From: CAIKLP01 sp965279595
Lineage (GTDB): Bacteria > Bacteroidota > Bacteroidia > Sphingobacteriales > Sphingobacteriaceae
Length of the DNA: 64,000 nucleotides
Direction of reading: 5' to 3'
NCBI GenBank assembly: GCA_965279595.1
Contig: OZ257246.1
Span: forward strand, 2,046,001-2,110,000
Shown piece after piece: positions 46,084 through 55,283 of the stretch. The notes under the pieces are model-generated. The model saw only the letters and a program-made list of their open reading frames with translations, ran no database searches and had not been told where the DNA came from. Every line of letters starts with the position of its first letter. Positions within the stretch are counted from its first letter, which is position 1. The position numbers were made by a program, and so were the translations under genes.

Positions 46084-47024
46084 TATAAATATCTTGGGTT
46101 CAACATTCTTTTACTTTTTTTACTTCCAAAGAAATAAGAGACACTTAATTCATGTGAACCACTTTCATAATTTTTAAGATAGGAGAGACTGTAATCAAAA
46201 TTATAGCCCAATCTTAATTGATTGTTGATTTCAAAGTCAACCAATAATCCCAATACTTGTGAAGTATTATTTGAAAAATCAGATTGATTATTTGAAAATA
46301 ATTCGAAGCCTCTTCGGTAGCTTATGCCAGCCCAAATTATTGAGTTATATCCAATAAGCCCTGTGAAATTAAAATAAGAGGAGTTATTGAAATCATCTTT
46401 ATATAATACACTTGGATAAAATACTGTTGTTTCAGACAGTTTAAATAAATATCCTGTAGTCAAGTATAAATTTCTCTGAGGTTTTAATTTGCTTGCATTG
46501 AAATAAGTTTCATTTTCAATTAAATTGGTGCCTGAAATGCCAATATAAAAATCGTTGTTGCTTAAATAAATACCTGAACGAGCATTGAATGTATTTTGAC
46601 TTAAATCAATAGAATTATAAGCAGGGTCAATATATCCATCACCCTTATTTAATCTTCTATTTTCATAACCAAGTGCTAAGCCAAATGAAATTCTACTATT
46701 GCCATTTAAACTTATTCTATATGCATAATTGCTATAAATTTTTGTTGTACTAAAATTCCCAATTTTATCTTCAACAATATCTAAGCCTGCTGACATCTTT
46801 TTATAAACTGGTCCATCAAAACTAAATTGAATTGTACGAGGTGCTCCTTCTAATCCAATCCATTGTAATCTATAATTTGATTGAATTTGTAAGTTGTCTT
46901 TATTACCTGCATAACTTGGATTGAAACTAATACTATTAAACATATAATGCGAAAACACTGGCTCATCTTGAGCCAAGGCTGATAAAGAAATTACAGAGAA
47001 GAGTAGGGGTAGAAGTTTTCTCAT
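46083..47024 (-). CDS. PorP/SprF-family T9SS membrane protein
   Basis: The 313-residue protein has a signal peptide (RKLLPLLFSVISLSALAQ) and the family N-terminus DEPVFSHYMFNSISFNPSYAG. Further family features are WIGLEGAPRTIQFSFDGPV, GLDIVEDKIGNFSTTKIY, ALGYENRRLN and the final barrel strands ending SVSYFFG. SprF of Flavobacterium johnsoniae is needed for export of the type B adhesin SprB, and paralogues next to other type B cargo are thought to be cargo-specific. The neighbours on both sides here are type B cargo and a PorE-like protein, so this is most likely their dedicated outer-membrane partner. It overlaps the upstream gene by four bases. Confidence 0.92.
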   Translation of the reverse strand: MRKLLPLLFSVISLSALAQDEPVFSHYMFNSISFNPSYAGNKDNLQIQSNYRLQWIGLEGAPRTIQFSFDGPVYKKMSAGLDIVEDKIGNFSTTKIYSNYAYRISLNGNSRISFGLALGYENRRLNKGDGYIDPAYNSIDLSQNTFNARSGIYLSNNDFYIGISGTNLIENETYFNASKLKPQRNLYLTTGYLFKLSETTVFYPSVLYKDDFNNSSYFNFTGLIGYNSIIWAGISYRRGFELFSNNQSDFSNNTSQVLGLLVDFEINNQLRLGYNFDYSLSYLKNYESGSHELSVSYFFGSKKSKRMLNPRYL

Positions 47025-48808
47025 TTTATTAATGTCAAAAACCCTTTAATAATTTTTTCTTTAGCATTCAATTTTATTTTAACCACGTAATAATATGTTC
47101 CGGTATTTACATTTTGTGCATCCCAATAATTTATTGCAGAATAACTTTTTGTATGATAAACTTCATTCCAATATCTATCAAAAACTATTACTTCATTATC
47201 AGGGTAGTCTTCTATATTTTCAAATGTTAAATAATCGTTTAATCCATCTCCATTAGGACTAATAGTTGAAGAAATATTTACAGGAATATCATTGATGATT
47301 TCAATACAAACATTAATGGCTTCTGATAGGAACCCATCTTGGTCGATTAAGTTGAATTGAAAAGAATCTATACCTTCATAATTATTTAATGGAATATAAT
47401 TTATCGTTCCATCGGCTGTATTAAAAGGTGATAAACTACCAAACTGTGGCAATTTTCTTATTATTATTTCATTTTGATTGATGGTAGCAGTACCATTGAT
47501 TGCATTTTGAAATAAATAGATGTTGATAGCTTGATTGCTGATAGTTTGAATTGGACAAATATCAATAGAGTGAGGCAATTCATTAACTAATATTTTGATA
47601 TTGGCTATATTGGAAATGGAATCAATATCGTCTTTAATAAAATATTGCAAATCAAAATCTCCAATAAATCCTGTATTAGGTGTGAACTGTATGGTACTGT
47701 CAGCATAACTGAATACGCCAGCGCTAGGGGTATTCAAGATGAACACACTATCAGTATGGAAAGTATTTGGGAAGTTATCATTACTTAAAATATTCAAGCG
47801 ATTATTGCTATTAAATACTACTCTTAAAGTATCATTTTTTAATTCTGCTTTTTCGAATACTTCTGAAATATTTATATGAAGCCATGCAGAATCGCAAAGT
47901 GAGGGGCTAGACAAATCACAGACTTCATATTGTAATGAATCAGTTCCAATAAAGCTGTTGCTATTTTGGTATTCTCCTAATCCATTAGCGGCTAAAATAA
48001 ATGAACCTTGACTTGGATTTTGAATGATATGATAATCCATTAGTGGCCCATCAATATCAACATCATTGATTTTTAAATTTATTGATTTGTTTCTATTGCT
48101 AAATGTTTGAAGTGTGTCTTTCTCAGCAATTGGTGGATCATTGATAGGATTTAATTGTATGAAAACAAAACCAGTATCACACAATGGATTAGTTAGATCT
48201 TGATCACAAAATAAATAGCTTAATGTATCAAATCCATCAAAATTATCATTCCCAAGATATTTTAATATTCCAATGGAGGTAATGCTTGCAGAACCATTTT
48301 TAGGACCATTAAGGATGCTAATATTTCTGCTTGGACCATCTGTATATCGATCATTGTCGAAAACGTCCATACTATCTAATTGATCTTCATTTAAAGTAAA
48401 GAAATCATTAATAGCAACAGGTGCAATATTGAAACAAGTAATTTCAATATAAACGGTAGAAATATTCGAAACCTCATTGTTAATATCCGTTAATTGATAT
48501 TTTATACTATCAAATCCACAAACATTTGTTGAAGGAGCATATTGAATTTTTTTTCCGATTAAAGAAGTTAATCCTAATTGTGCATTTGCAATAATTTGAA
48601 TATTGCATTGATTGATATCACCATCTAAATCAATATCATTTAAAAGTATGTCAATATCTATAGATTGATTTTTCCCAATTAATATGCTATCATTTTTTGC
48701 AAAAGGAGGAGTGAATAGCTGGTTATTAATTTGACCAAAACTATTCGAACCTATAATAACTAAGAAAAGCTGAAATAAAAGTCCATAGACTGCTTTCTTA
48801 AATGACAT
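47021..48808 (-). CDS. Surface protein with cadherin-like repeats and T9SS type B sorting domain
   Basis: The 595-residue protein has a signal peptide (cut near SNSFGQ) and about five cadherin-like/Ig-like repeats of 90-95 residues. Repeats show phrases such as NDIDLDGD, FTLNEDQLDSMDVFDND, FDGFDTLSYLFCDQ and IGTDSLQYEVCD, with acidic residues placed as in calcium-binding cadherin folds. The end, from ISPNGDGLNDYLTFEN through IVFDRYWNEVYH to TLIK, is the type B sorting domain. It is the first gene of the four-gene locus and its stop overlaps the start of the PorP/SprF gene, so tight co-expression with the transporter partner is expected. It may be a smaller cargo or a cap for the giant adhesin. 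Confidence 0.88.
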   Translation of the reverse strand: MSFKKAVYGLLFQLFLVIIGSNSFGQINNQLFTPPFAKNDSILIGKNQSIDIDILLNDIDLDGDINQCNIQIIANAQLGLTSLIGKKIQYAPSTNVCGFDSIKYQLTDINNEVSNISTVYIEITCFNIAPVAINDFFTLNEDQLDSMDVFDNDRYTDGPSRNISILNGPKNGSASITSIGILKYLGNDNFDGFDTLSYLFCDQDLTNPLCDTGFVFIQLNPINDPPIAEKDTLQTFSNRNKSINLKINDVDIDGPLMDYHIIQNPSQGSFILAANGLGEYQNSNSFIGTDSLQYEVCDLSSPSLCDSAWLHINISEVFEKAELKNDTLRVVFNSNNRLNILSNDNFPNTFHTDSVFILNTPSAGVFSYADSTIQFTPNTGFIGDFDLQYFIKDDIDSISNIANIKILVNELPHSIDICPIQTISNQAINIYLFQNAINGTATINQNEIIIRKLPQFGSLSPFNTADGTINYIPLNNYEGIDSFQFNLIDQDGFLSEAINVCIEIINDIPVNISSTISPNGDGLNDYLTFENIEDYPDNEVIVFDRYWNEVYHTKSYSAINYWDAQNVNTGTYYYVVKIKLNAKEKIIKGFLTLIK

Positions 48809-48835
48809 ACCTTGTTGTTGCTATCTTAAACAAGG

Positions 48836-48843
48836 CAAATATA
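48836..48843 (-). promoter_or_regulatory. Candidate promoter -7 box for the type B adhesin locus
   Basis: Read on the minus strand the octamer is TATATTTG followed by CC, a match to TAnnTTTG, placed 27 bases before the start codon at 48808. A TTG at the -33 position is missing. Its position just before the first gene of the locus supports it. Confidence 0.45.
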
Positions 48844-48887
48844 AAGATTGCTTTCTAAGTTTATTTATTAATATTAGCAGATTGAAA

Positions 48888-49550
48888 TTAAAAACTATAA
48901 CCAAAACCTATTGTATAATAATGGTTAAAGCCTGAAATAGTATTGTTTTCGCTGTTTTTGATGTTCCCTAATGAATTAATTGCATCAGAAGTTCTAAAAT
49001 CAAAAGAATATAAGTGATCGTCTTTATCTTTTATTTCAAATCCAAAACCGTAAACAATTGCATTTTCTAATAAATTAATGCCATTTATTTGACGATCCAA
49101 TTGGTCAGCTTCATTCACATCATCATAGTTACGTGAAGTAGTTCCCAATAAATTGAAATTGGTGCTAATGCCTCCATATCCTTTAACATAGAAAGCCTCT
49201 GTTATGGGATAACTGATCTTTATTAAAACTGGAATTTCAGCATAAAACAATTTGTAGATATCTTCATAAGCCTGATTGGCACTAGGAAAAGTATTTGTTT
49301 CAACACCTCGTATTTTAGATCCTTTGGAAACAAAATCAGCTTCAGCAACAATTCCGAAGTAATTATTGAATTGATAATTACCAGCTATACCTGCATTGAT
49401 GGCAAGCTTTCCTGTTTGATTATTAATTGCACTATTATTAAAATTAGATACTCCTAAACCAATTCTTGAATAGTAATAAAACCCTTTTGGTTGTGCTTGA
49501 ATGATTTCAACTGAAATTAAAAGCAAGCAAATAATGATTGACTTTTTCAT
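48888..49550 (-). CDS. Outer-membrane beta-barrel (porin-family/PorT-like) protein
   Basis: The 220-residue protein has a signal peptide (KKSIIICLLLISVEIIQAQ) and an eight-strand barrel pattern: YYYSRIGLGVSNFNNS, LAINAGIAGNYQFNNYFGIV, EADFVSKGSKIRG, AEIPVLIKISYPI, YVKGYGGISTNFNLLG, NAIVYGFGFEIKD and the terminal YYTIGFGYSF ending in Phe. The sequence EADFVSKGSK... EIPVLIK is common in the outer-membrane protein beta-barrel family that includes PorT. It lies upstream of the adhesin locus on the same strand, 79 bases away, with a candidate promoter between, so it may be separate. Function is not known. Confidence 0.82.
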   Translation of the reverse strand: MKKSIIICLLLISVEIIQAQPKGFYYYSRIGLGVSNFNNSAINNQTGKLAINAGIAGNYQFNNYFGIVAEADFVSKGSKIRGVETNTFPSANQAYEDIYKLFYAEIPVLIKISYPITEAFYVKGYGGISTNFNLLGTTSRNYDDVNEADQLDRQINGINLLENAIVYGFGFEIKDKDDHLYSFDFRTSDAINSLGNIKNSENNTISGFNHYYTIGFGYSF

Positions 49551-49828
49551 GTTGTTAGTATTAGATTAATTCAACTTAATGCAAAATTTATTCCGATAAG
49601 TTTTTATGGATAAATTTGACTATTGAGAATGTTTTTGTGGATTTTATTCCACGAAAAACCATATATATTCCTCAAAACAGAATGATTATCAATCATAATA
49701 ATTAAACAAGGAAGCAGATTTAACAATACGATATTATACTTTTCATGAAAAATTGATTTTAGTATGACAATTAAAATCAATTAATGCAAATTAAATAGGT
49801 AACTTGTATATGTAAAAACAAAGAATCT

Positions 49829-50728
49829 ATGCGTATAAGATTTACCATTATTGTTTCAGTACTATTAATTTTCTGCTTTTCGAATGTGGGTTTAATAGCT
49901 CATTCAAAAATGAAATCCAATTCTTATGAAACAACTAATGGTATTCCAGTAGTTAATAATTTAGTGCCTACTGTAATGACATTGCCAGTAAGGTATATTG
50001 GAATAGATACTGCCATTTCCGGATTTAAAATTAGTAACATCGGGGGGCAAACTATTTATGGTGCAGGAATTTGTTATAGCAAACACCCTCAACCAACCAT
50101 AAATGATTTTAAAATTGGTGGTTCATATACATCAGATTCAATTAAAATAGTAATGCGCAAATTAATGCCTGAGCAAGCCTATTATGTGAAAGCATATATT
50201 CTAACTTCAACAGGTGTTGTTTATGGGCCGCAGAGGACATTCGCAACTGATGCTATTTATTATAAAGCTTATATACAAGGGGGTTATTTGTTTTATGTAT
50301 TTAACCAAGGAGAACCAGGATATGTTGATGGAGAATTTCATGGATTGGTATGTTCAAAACAAACAACTGAGACATTCTCTTGGAATAATAACGGAATAGA
50401 TACTTTGGTTTCAAACACCGACTCCTTATTTCATACTGGTTTTGCTAACACTCAATCTATTGTTAATATTCAAAGTTCTGGGAATTATGCTGCAAAGTAT
50501 TGTGAAGAGTTAAAATCAAATGGTTATGAAGATTGGTATTTGCCTTCTCAAAAAGAATTAATATATATTTTCAAAAATAGAATAGTTCCATTGTCAGCAA
50601 TTAATAGTTGGAGTTCAACAGAGAATTCTAAAACTGAGGCCATAAGCGTAAGACTAAGTTTTGGAAACAATAAAACGATTTCTTTAAAGGGAAGTAAGTT
50701 CAAAGTAATTGCTATCAGAAAATTCTAA
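49829..50728 (+). CDS. Exported protein with Fn3-like and Lcl/DUF1566 domains
   Basis: The 299-residue protein has an N-terminal signal (FTIIVSVLLIFCFSNVGLIAH). Residues ~50-145 look like a fibronectin type III-like unit (AGICYSKHPQPTIND to YVKAYILTSTGVVYGPQRTF). Residues ~155-299 resemble an Lcl/DUF1566 domain, with GGYLFYVFNQGEPGYVDGEF, AKYCEELKSNGYEDWYLPSQ, NSWSSTENSKTEAISVRLSF and a final FKVIAIRKF. The WYLPSQKEL phrase is diagnostic of that C-type-lectin-related fold. No T9SS signal or lipobox is seen. It precedes another exported protein gene by 17 bases on the same strand. Confidence 0.78.
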   Translation: MRIRFTIIVSVLLIFCFSNVGLIAHSKMKSNSYETTNGIPVVNNLVPTVMTLPVRYIGIDTAISGFKISNIGGQTIYGAGICYSKHPQPTINDFKIGGSYTSDSIKIVMRKLMPEQAYYVKAYILTSTGVVYGPQRTFATDAIYYKAYIQGGYLFYVFNQGEPGYVDGEFHGLVCSKQTTETFSWNNNGIDTLVSNTDSLFHTGFANTQSIVNIQSSGNYAAKYCEELKSNGYEDWYLPSQKELIYIFKNRIVPLSAINSWSSTENSKTEAISVRLSFGNNKTISLKGSKFKVIAIRKF

Positions 50729-50745
50729 CTATCAAGTAATAAATC

Positions 50746-52359
50746 ATGAAATTAAAAATTTATACTTTTTTATTTTTAATGCAATTAATTGGAATTTGCG
50801 TTAAGGCAAATAATACTGCAAACTGCATTGAATCTTCTGCAAGCATTAATTTATACATAAATAATGTTAGAGCAAAGTTGTTAAACGGAGGCGATAAGTT
50901 TTGGGATATTTTTGATTCACGTGATGGGGCTTATGAAATCCCAAAAGGATCAGGTATAAATTCTTCCTTCGCTTCTGCGCTTTGGTTAAGTGGAATTGAC
51001 GCAAGTAATAATTTATATACAGCAGGTCAAACCTATAGACAGACTGGAATTGATTTTTGGCCTGGTGCTTTGGATAATTTTGGTAATACAAGTGTTATTG
51101 ATTGTAAGGATGGAGATAAATTATTTTCAGTTTATGGTACTGAAATAATTGCTTCCAAAGCAGGCAAACATATAGCCTATAATATTAATCGCTGGCCTAG
51201 TTTGCAAGCTCCTTTTTATGATGCTAATTCAGACGGAATTTATGATCCAACTTTAGGTGATTATCCTGTATTGAATTTGAATCATTCTGAAGTAATACCT
51301 GGACAAATGGTCTTTGGAATTTATAATGACAAAGGCGGGATTCACACTGCATTTCCTGGTGAGAATAGTTTAGGGGTTGAAATTCATACCACAGCCTATG
51401 CTTTTGCATCTAATCTATCAGATGCAATAAATAATACTATATTTTATAGATATAAAATCATTAATAAATCAAGTAATACTTATACCGAATTCAGAATGGG
51501 GGAATTCAATGATGCTGATTTAGGAAATTCTACTGACGATTATGTAGGTTGTGATTTATCAACAAATAATCAAGGAAAAAAAAGAAATCTATTTTATACG
51601 TACAATGCTGATAATTTAGATGAAGATGGTATTTCTAAAGGTTATGGTTTAGCACCACCATCTTATGGTATTACTTTTCTAGAATTAGGGAAAAAAAACG
51701 ATGGTACTTCATTCGAAATGGGTAGTTTTTTATTTCAAACAAACGAAGCTGTTCCTGGTATTCCTAGTCTTCCTCATCCATTAGAATTACATAGAAATTT
51801 AAAAGGAATATGGAATGATGGCAAACACTTAGCCTATGGCAAATCAAATGGCAGAGATGGAAATGACACATGTTTTTTTGCATTCCCTGGTAAAACAGAT
51901 CCAAAAGGAAGACCCAATTGGGTAGAAACAGGATTACCTGGGGATAGAAGAATGCTGCCAGCAACAGCTGCAAGAACAATGCTACCTGGCCAACAATTTA
52001 CTATTGAGCTGGCATATGTTTGGGCAAGAGATTTAGCTGGTACCAATTTAACTTCTTTAGAAAAACTAAGGTTGACTACTGATACTGTAATTAGTGCTTT
52101 CAATGCTAATTTCAATAATTTCTCAACTGGAATTAAGGTTCAAAAAAACGTATTGAAATTATACCCTAATCCAACAACTGATTTTATAACTATGGAAGGT
52201 TTAGGAGAAATTATTTCAATAAGAATTTACAATTCTCAAGGTAAATTAGTTAAACAAATTCAAAAGCCAACATCAAGTAAAATTAATATAACTGGGCTCC
52301 CGCAAGGAACTTATATCATACAGGCGGATGAATTTGTGGGGAGATTTGTGAAGTTGTAA
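50746..52359 (+). CDS. Secreted protein of unknown function with T9SS type A sorting domain
   Basis: The 537-residue protein has a signal peptide (cut after CVKANNT) and a large middle part without a domain I can name. Phrases such as ASALWLSGIDASNNLYTAG, YDANSDGIYDPTLGDYPVL, GQMVFGIYNDKGGIHT, FYRYKIINKSSNTYTEFRMG and MGEFNDADLGNSTDDYVGCD recur in many large T9SS proteins of the phylum. The last ~80 residues start LKLYPNPTTDFIT and end in the type A sorting domain. It follows the Lcl-domain gene closely, so the two are likely co-transcribed. Role is unknown. Confidence 0.82.
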   Translation: MKLKIYTFLFLMQLIGICVKANNTANCIESSASINLYINNVRAKLLNGGDKFWDIFDSRDGAYEIPKGSGINSSFASALWLSGIDASNNLYTAGQTYRQTGIDFWPGALDNFGNTSVIDCKDGDKLFSVYGTEIIASKAGKHIAYNINRWPSLQAPFYDANSDGIYDPTLGDYPVLNLNHSEVIPGQMVFGIYNDKGGIHTAFPGENSLGVEIHTTAYAFASNLSDAINNTIFYRYKIINKSSNTYTEFRMGEFNDADLGNSTDDYVGCDLSTNNQGKKRNLFYTYNADNLDEDGISKGYGLAPPSYGITFLELGKKNDGTSFEMGSFLFQTNEAVPGIPSLPHPLELHRNLKGIWNDGKHLAYGKSNGRDGNDTCFFAFPGKTDPKGRPNWVETGLPGDRRMLPATAARTMLPGQQFTIELAYVWARDLAGTNLTSLEKLRLTTDTVISAFNANFNNFSTGIKVQKNVLKLYPNPTTDFITMEGLGEIISIRIYNSQGKLVKQIQKPTSSKINITGLPQGTYIIQADEFVGRFVKL

Positions 52360-52501
52360 TGTAGATCGATAGTTTATTAAATTTGATTTGAGAGTAAATT
52401 GAAAAATGATCTAAATATTATTTAGTTCTGTTTTCTAGAAACGCTATTTTTTCTTTTTGAATTAGATAAATTAGGGTTCATAATTAAAATTATTCTAAAA
52501 C

Positions 52502-52528
52502 AAAAAAAGCCTACATTTCTGTAAGCTT
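52502..52528 (-). terminator. Terminator downstream of tRNA-Lys
   Basis: On the minus strand a nine-pair stem (AAGCTTACA with TGTAGGCTT, one G-T pair) encloses a GAAA loop and runs into seven T residues. It lies six bases beyond the mature 3' end of tRNA-Lys, so it ends that single-gene transcript. Confidence 0.82.
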
Positions 52529-52533
52529 TTCTG

Positions 52534-52606
52534 TGATCCCGCTGGGACTCGAACCCAGGACCCCAACATTAAAAGTGTTATGCTCTACCAGCTGAGCTAC
52601 GAAATC
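52534..52606 (-). tRNA. tRNA-Lys (TTT)
   Basis: A 73-base cloverleaf is visible on the minus strand: acceptor GATTTCG pairs with CGGGATC (two G-T pairs), the anticodon stem TAACA/TGTTG holds loop CTTTTAA with anticodon TTT, and the T arm is CTGGG-TTCGAGT-CCCAG. The discriminator is A. The next bases are CAG, so CCA is not encoded, unlike tRNA-Cys in this window. A full-consensus promoter lies just upstream. Confidence 0.95.
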
Positions 52607-52627
52607 ATTCCTTCCTTGAAAGGTTTG

Positions 52628-52658
52628 CAAATGTACAAGATTATACTAAACTTACAAA
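52628..52658 (-). promoter_or_regulatory. Promoter of tRNA-Lys
   Basis: On the minus strand TTTG (52658-52655), a 19-base spacer and TACATTTG (52635-52628) match the Bacteroidota consensus exactly. The -7 octamer and the next two bases, TACATTTGCA, are identical to those of the tRNA-Cys promoter. Transcription should start near 52621, about 15 bases before the tRNA. Confidence 0.85.
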
Positions 52659-52716
52659 TGCTTCTATTAAATTTTAATTCACAATTGCTTAACCGATTTA
52701 TAATCAGCAAATTTAA

Positions 52717-53913
52717 TTATTCAGATTTACCCAATATCGCCTTTTCTTTGGTGTCTCGTGCAATAATTGTAGATCGTTTAAAGTCATTGGCATCACTAAA
52801 CAAGCAACGGTAAGTATAATGAACCTTCGCCAATGTAGCCCCAACCGACTCATGTAATGCTCTCATTTTTGGATTAAAATCACCAACCCATGATAATTCA
52901 ACTTCTTTGAAATGTTTTAATGGTAAAACTGCATCATGTGCTTTCATAATTAATGCAGATTCCAAGCCTAATTTTTGATAGGCAGGTTTTACACCCATAA
53001 TAACTACCCTTAAACGATTAATAGTTCCTTTCCAACGATGATAGGCAAATATTAATTTTGCCCATAAATTCGATTTCCCATTCATGTGTTTAATGATTTG
53101 ATTCACATCTGGAATGGTAATCATAAAAGCTGCAGGATCGCCATCGACATAAGCAAACCAAATGAACCGTTCATCCATGAAAGGTTTGATCTTTTCTAAA
53201 CTTTCTAAAACCGTTTGGTCGCTCATAGGAGTGAAGCTCTCATGAAAACGCCATGCATCATTGTAAATATTTTGAAAATCATTGGAATATTTCTGAAGAT
53301 TAGCAACCCTTAAATGATCAAATGCATAACCTTCTTTTTTTGCCACCCAATTGGCAATCTTATAAAATCTTTCAGGAATGGGTTTGGTAATATCTAAATG
53401 GTTAGAAATTTGCTCGAAATACATTTTAAATCCATATGATTCGAAAAAATCTCTGTAATAGGCAGGATTGTAATTCATACCAATTGCTGGATGTGTAAAG
53501 CCTTCCACTAGCAATCCCCAAAAATTATCGTTTTCTCCAAAATTAATTGGACCGTCCATAGCTTCCATGCCTCTTGCTTCTAACCAACTCTTTGCGGTAT
53601 CCATCAATAACTTTGCAGCAGCTGCATCATTGATACATTCAAAGAAGCCCATTCCACCTGTTGGTTGTTCGAACGTATGAGATTTTTTTCGATTGATAAA
53701 TGCAGCTACTCTACCAATTACTTTTCCATCTTTTTCTAAAATCCAACGTGTTGCTTCGCCATGTGAATGAAAATTGTTTTTATTTGGATCAAAAACTGCT
53801 TCTACTTCATAATCTAAAGGGCGCACATACACTTTATCATTTTCGTAAACAGTATTCACCATTTCTAAAAAAGAATTGGCTTGTTGTTTATTCTTAACTT
53901 CTATAATTGTCAT
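52717..53913 (-). CDS. GNAT-like acyltransferase-fold protein
   Basis: The 398-residue cytoplasmic protein begins TIIEVKNKQQANSFLEMVN with a VYVRPLDYEVEAVFDP segment and then WILEKDGKVIGRVAAFINRK, the central beta strands of an acyl-CoA N-acyltransferase fold. It continues GMEAMDGPINFGENDNFWGL, a FTHPAIGMNYNPAYYRDFFE segment and ends with a second GNAT-like half (YQKLGLESALIMKAHDAVL). I recognise it as a widespread Bacteroidota GNAT-related family without a defined substrate. It follows folA on the same strand after 61 bases. The length, near two GNAT domains, fits a duplicated fold. Confidence 0.75.
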   Translation of the reverse strand: MTIIEVKNKQQANSFLEMVNTVYENDKVYVRPLDYEVEAVFDPNKNNFHSHGEATRWILEKDGKVIGRVAAFINRKKSHTFEQPTGGMGFFECINDAAAAKLLMDTAKSWLEARGMEAMDGPINFGENDNFWGLLVEGFTHPAIGMNYNPAYYRDFFESYGFKMYFEQISNHLDITKPIPERFYKIANWVAKKEGYAFDHLRVANLQKYSNDFQNIYNDAWRFHESFTPMSDQTVLESLEKIKPFMDERFIWFAYVDGDPAAFMITIPDVNQIIKHMNGKSNLWAKLIFAYHRWKGTINRLRVVIMGVKPAYQKLGLESALIMKAHDAVLPLKHFKEVELSWVGDFNPKMRALHESVGATLAKVHYTYRCLFSDANDFKRSTIIARDTKEKAILGKSE

Positions 53914-53974
53914 TTGACTGATTTTCGTATTGGTTAAATATAGAATTTTTTTTAATCTCTATGGAATTTAGAGA

Positions 53975-54454
53975 TCATTTGCGGTCGTAAGTGATAAATG
54001 AAAATGAGTAGCGATGCTTTTCATCTGCATCATGGTTTTCATGAAATATTTCTTTCCAATCTTTAGTATCAATTTCAGGGAAAAAAGTATCTCCCTCAAT
54101 ATGAGCATGTACTTTGGTCAAATAAATGCGATCTGCCAAAGTAAATGCTTGATCATAGATATTTCCTCCTCCGATTATAAAACATTCAGCATCGCCAGCT
54201 AATTGCACACCTTGTTCAATTGATTCAACAACATGAACTCCATCAATTTTTAAATCTTTATTTCTACTGATTACAATATTTGTTCTGTTAGGCAATGCTC
54301 TACCTATTGATTCAAAAGTTTTACGACCCATAATGATTGGGTGACCAGAGGTAATGCGTTTGAAATAGGCTAAATCTAGAGGCAAATGCCATAGCAATTG
54401 ATTGTCTTTACCTATGGCATTGTTTTCTGAAATAGCAACTATAATTGAAATCAT
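53975..54454 (-). CDS. folA: Dihydrofolate reductase
   Basis: The enzyme reduces dihydrofolate to tetrahydrofolate with NADPH, replacing the folate oxidised by thymidylate synthase. Its 159 residues match the chromosomal type: MISIIVAISENNAIGKDNQL, the LLWHLPLDLAYFK active-site helix, GHPIIMGRKTFESIGRALP, and the FIIGGGNIYDQAF cofactor segment, then YLTKVHAHIEGDTFFPEID. It is 11 bases downstream of thyA, the partner reaction, in one unit. Confidence 0.97.
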   Translation of the reverse strand: MISIIVAISENNAIGKDNQLLWHLPLDLAYFKRITSGHPIIMGRKTFESIGRALPNRTNIVISRNKDLKIDGVHVVESIEQGVQLAGDAECFIIGGGNIYDQAFTLADRIYLTKVHAHIEGDTFFPEIDTKDWKEIFHENHDADEKHRYSFSFITYDRK

Positions 54455-54465
54455 GAATAGAAATA

Positions 54466-55260
54466 TTAAACAGCAACAGCTGCCTTAATGTGAGGATGTG
54501 GATCATAGCCTTCCAAAGCAAAATCATCAAACTTAAAATCAAATATATTTTTTACTGTTGGATTGATTTTTAACAATGGTAAAGGTCTTAAATCTCTTGT
54601 CAATTGTAATTTAGCCTGGTCTAAGTGATTGTTGTATAAATGAGCATCTCCTAAAGTGTGCACAAAATCTCCAACTTCTAAATCGCAAACTTGAGCAACC
54701 ATATGCGTTAACAAACCATAAGAAGCAATGTTAAATGGAACCCCTAAAAATATATCAGCACTGCGTTGATATAATTGGCAACTTAATTTTCCATTGGCAA
54801 CATAAAATTGGAAAAATGCATGGCAAGGTGGAAGTGCCATTTTTTCAATCATGCCAACATTCCAAGCACTCACAATTAATCTTCTTGAATCAGGGTTGTT
54901 TTTAATTTGTTGAATAACTTGAGTTATTTGATCTATACTCTGACCATCAGGTGTGGGCCATGATCTCCATTGAGATCCGTAAACTGGTCCTAAGTTCCCA
55001 TTTTCATCAGCCCATTCATCCCAAATTGAAACTCCATTTTCTTTTAAATAAGCAATATTTGTTTCGCCTTTCAAAAACCAAATGAGTTCATGTAAAATTG
55101 ATTTTAGGTGCAGCTTCTTAGTAGTAACCATAGGAAAGCCTTTAGTTAGATCAAATCGCATTTGATAACCAAAAACACTTATAGTACCAGTTCCTGTTCG
55201 ATCATGCTTTTGATTTCCTTGATCAAGTACATGCTGCATCAAATCATGATATTGTTTCAT
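54466..55260 (-). CDS. thyA: Thymidylate synthase
   Basis: The enzyme converts dUMP to dTMP using methylene-tetrahydrofolate. It is 264 residues, exactly the common length, with catalytic Cys146 in PPCHAFFQ, the RTGTGTISVFGYQMRFDL start, SAWNVGMIEKMALP, QRSADIFLGVPFNIASY and the C-terminal IKAAVAV. Its product dihydrofolate is recycled by the adjacent folA. The 115 bases before its start carry a long imperfect stem-loop, shared with the divergent ispE. Confidence 0.98.
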   Translation of the reverse strand: MKQYHDLMQHVLDQGNQKHDRTGTGTISVFGYQMRFDLTKGFPMVTTKKLHLKSILHELIWFLKGETNIAYLKENGVSIWDEWADENGNLGPVYGSQWRSWPTPDGQSIDQITQVIQQIKNNPDSRRLIVSAWNVGMIEKMALPPCHAFFQFYVANGKLSCQLYQRSADIFLGVPFNIASYGLLTHMVAQVCDLEVGDFVHTLGDAHLYNNHLDQAKLQLTRDLRPLPLLKINPTVKNIFDFKFDDFALEGYDPHPHIKAAVAV

Positions 55261-55283
55261 TGTAATTTTAATTGAAGATAAAA

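Noticed and set aside
49551..49828. 278-base divergent gap before the Lcl-domain gene
   Set aside because: No convincing promoter pair, hairpin or small coding frame was found.
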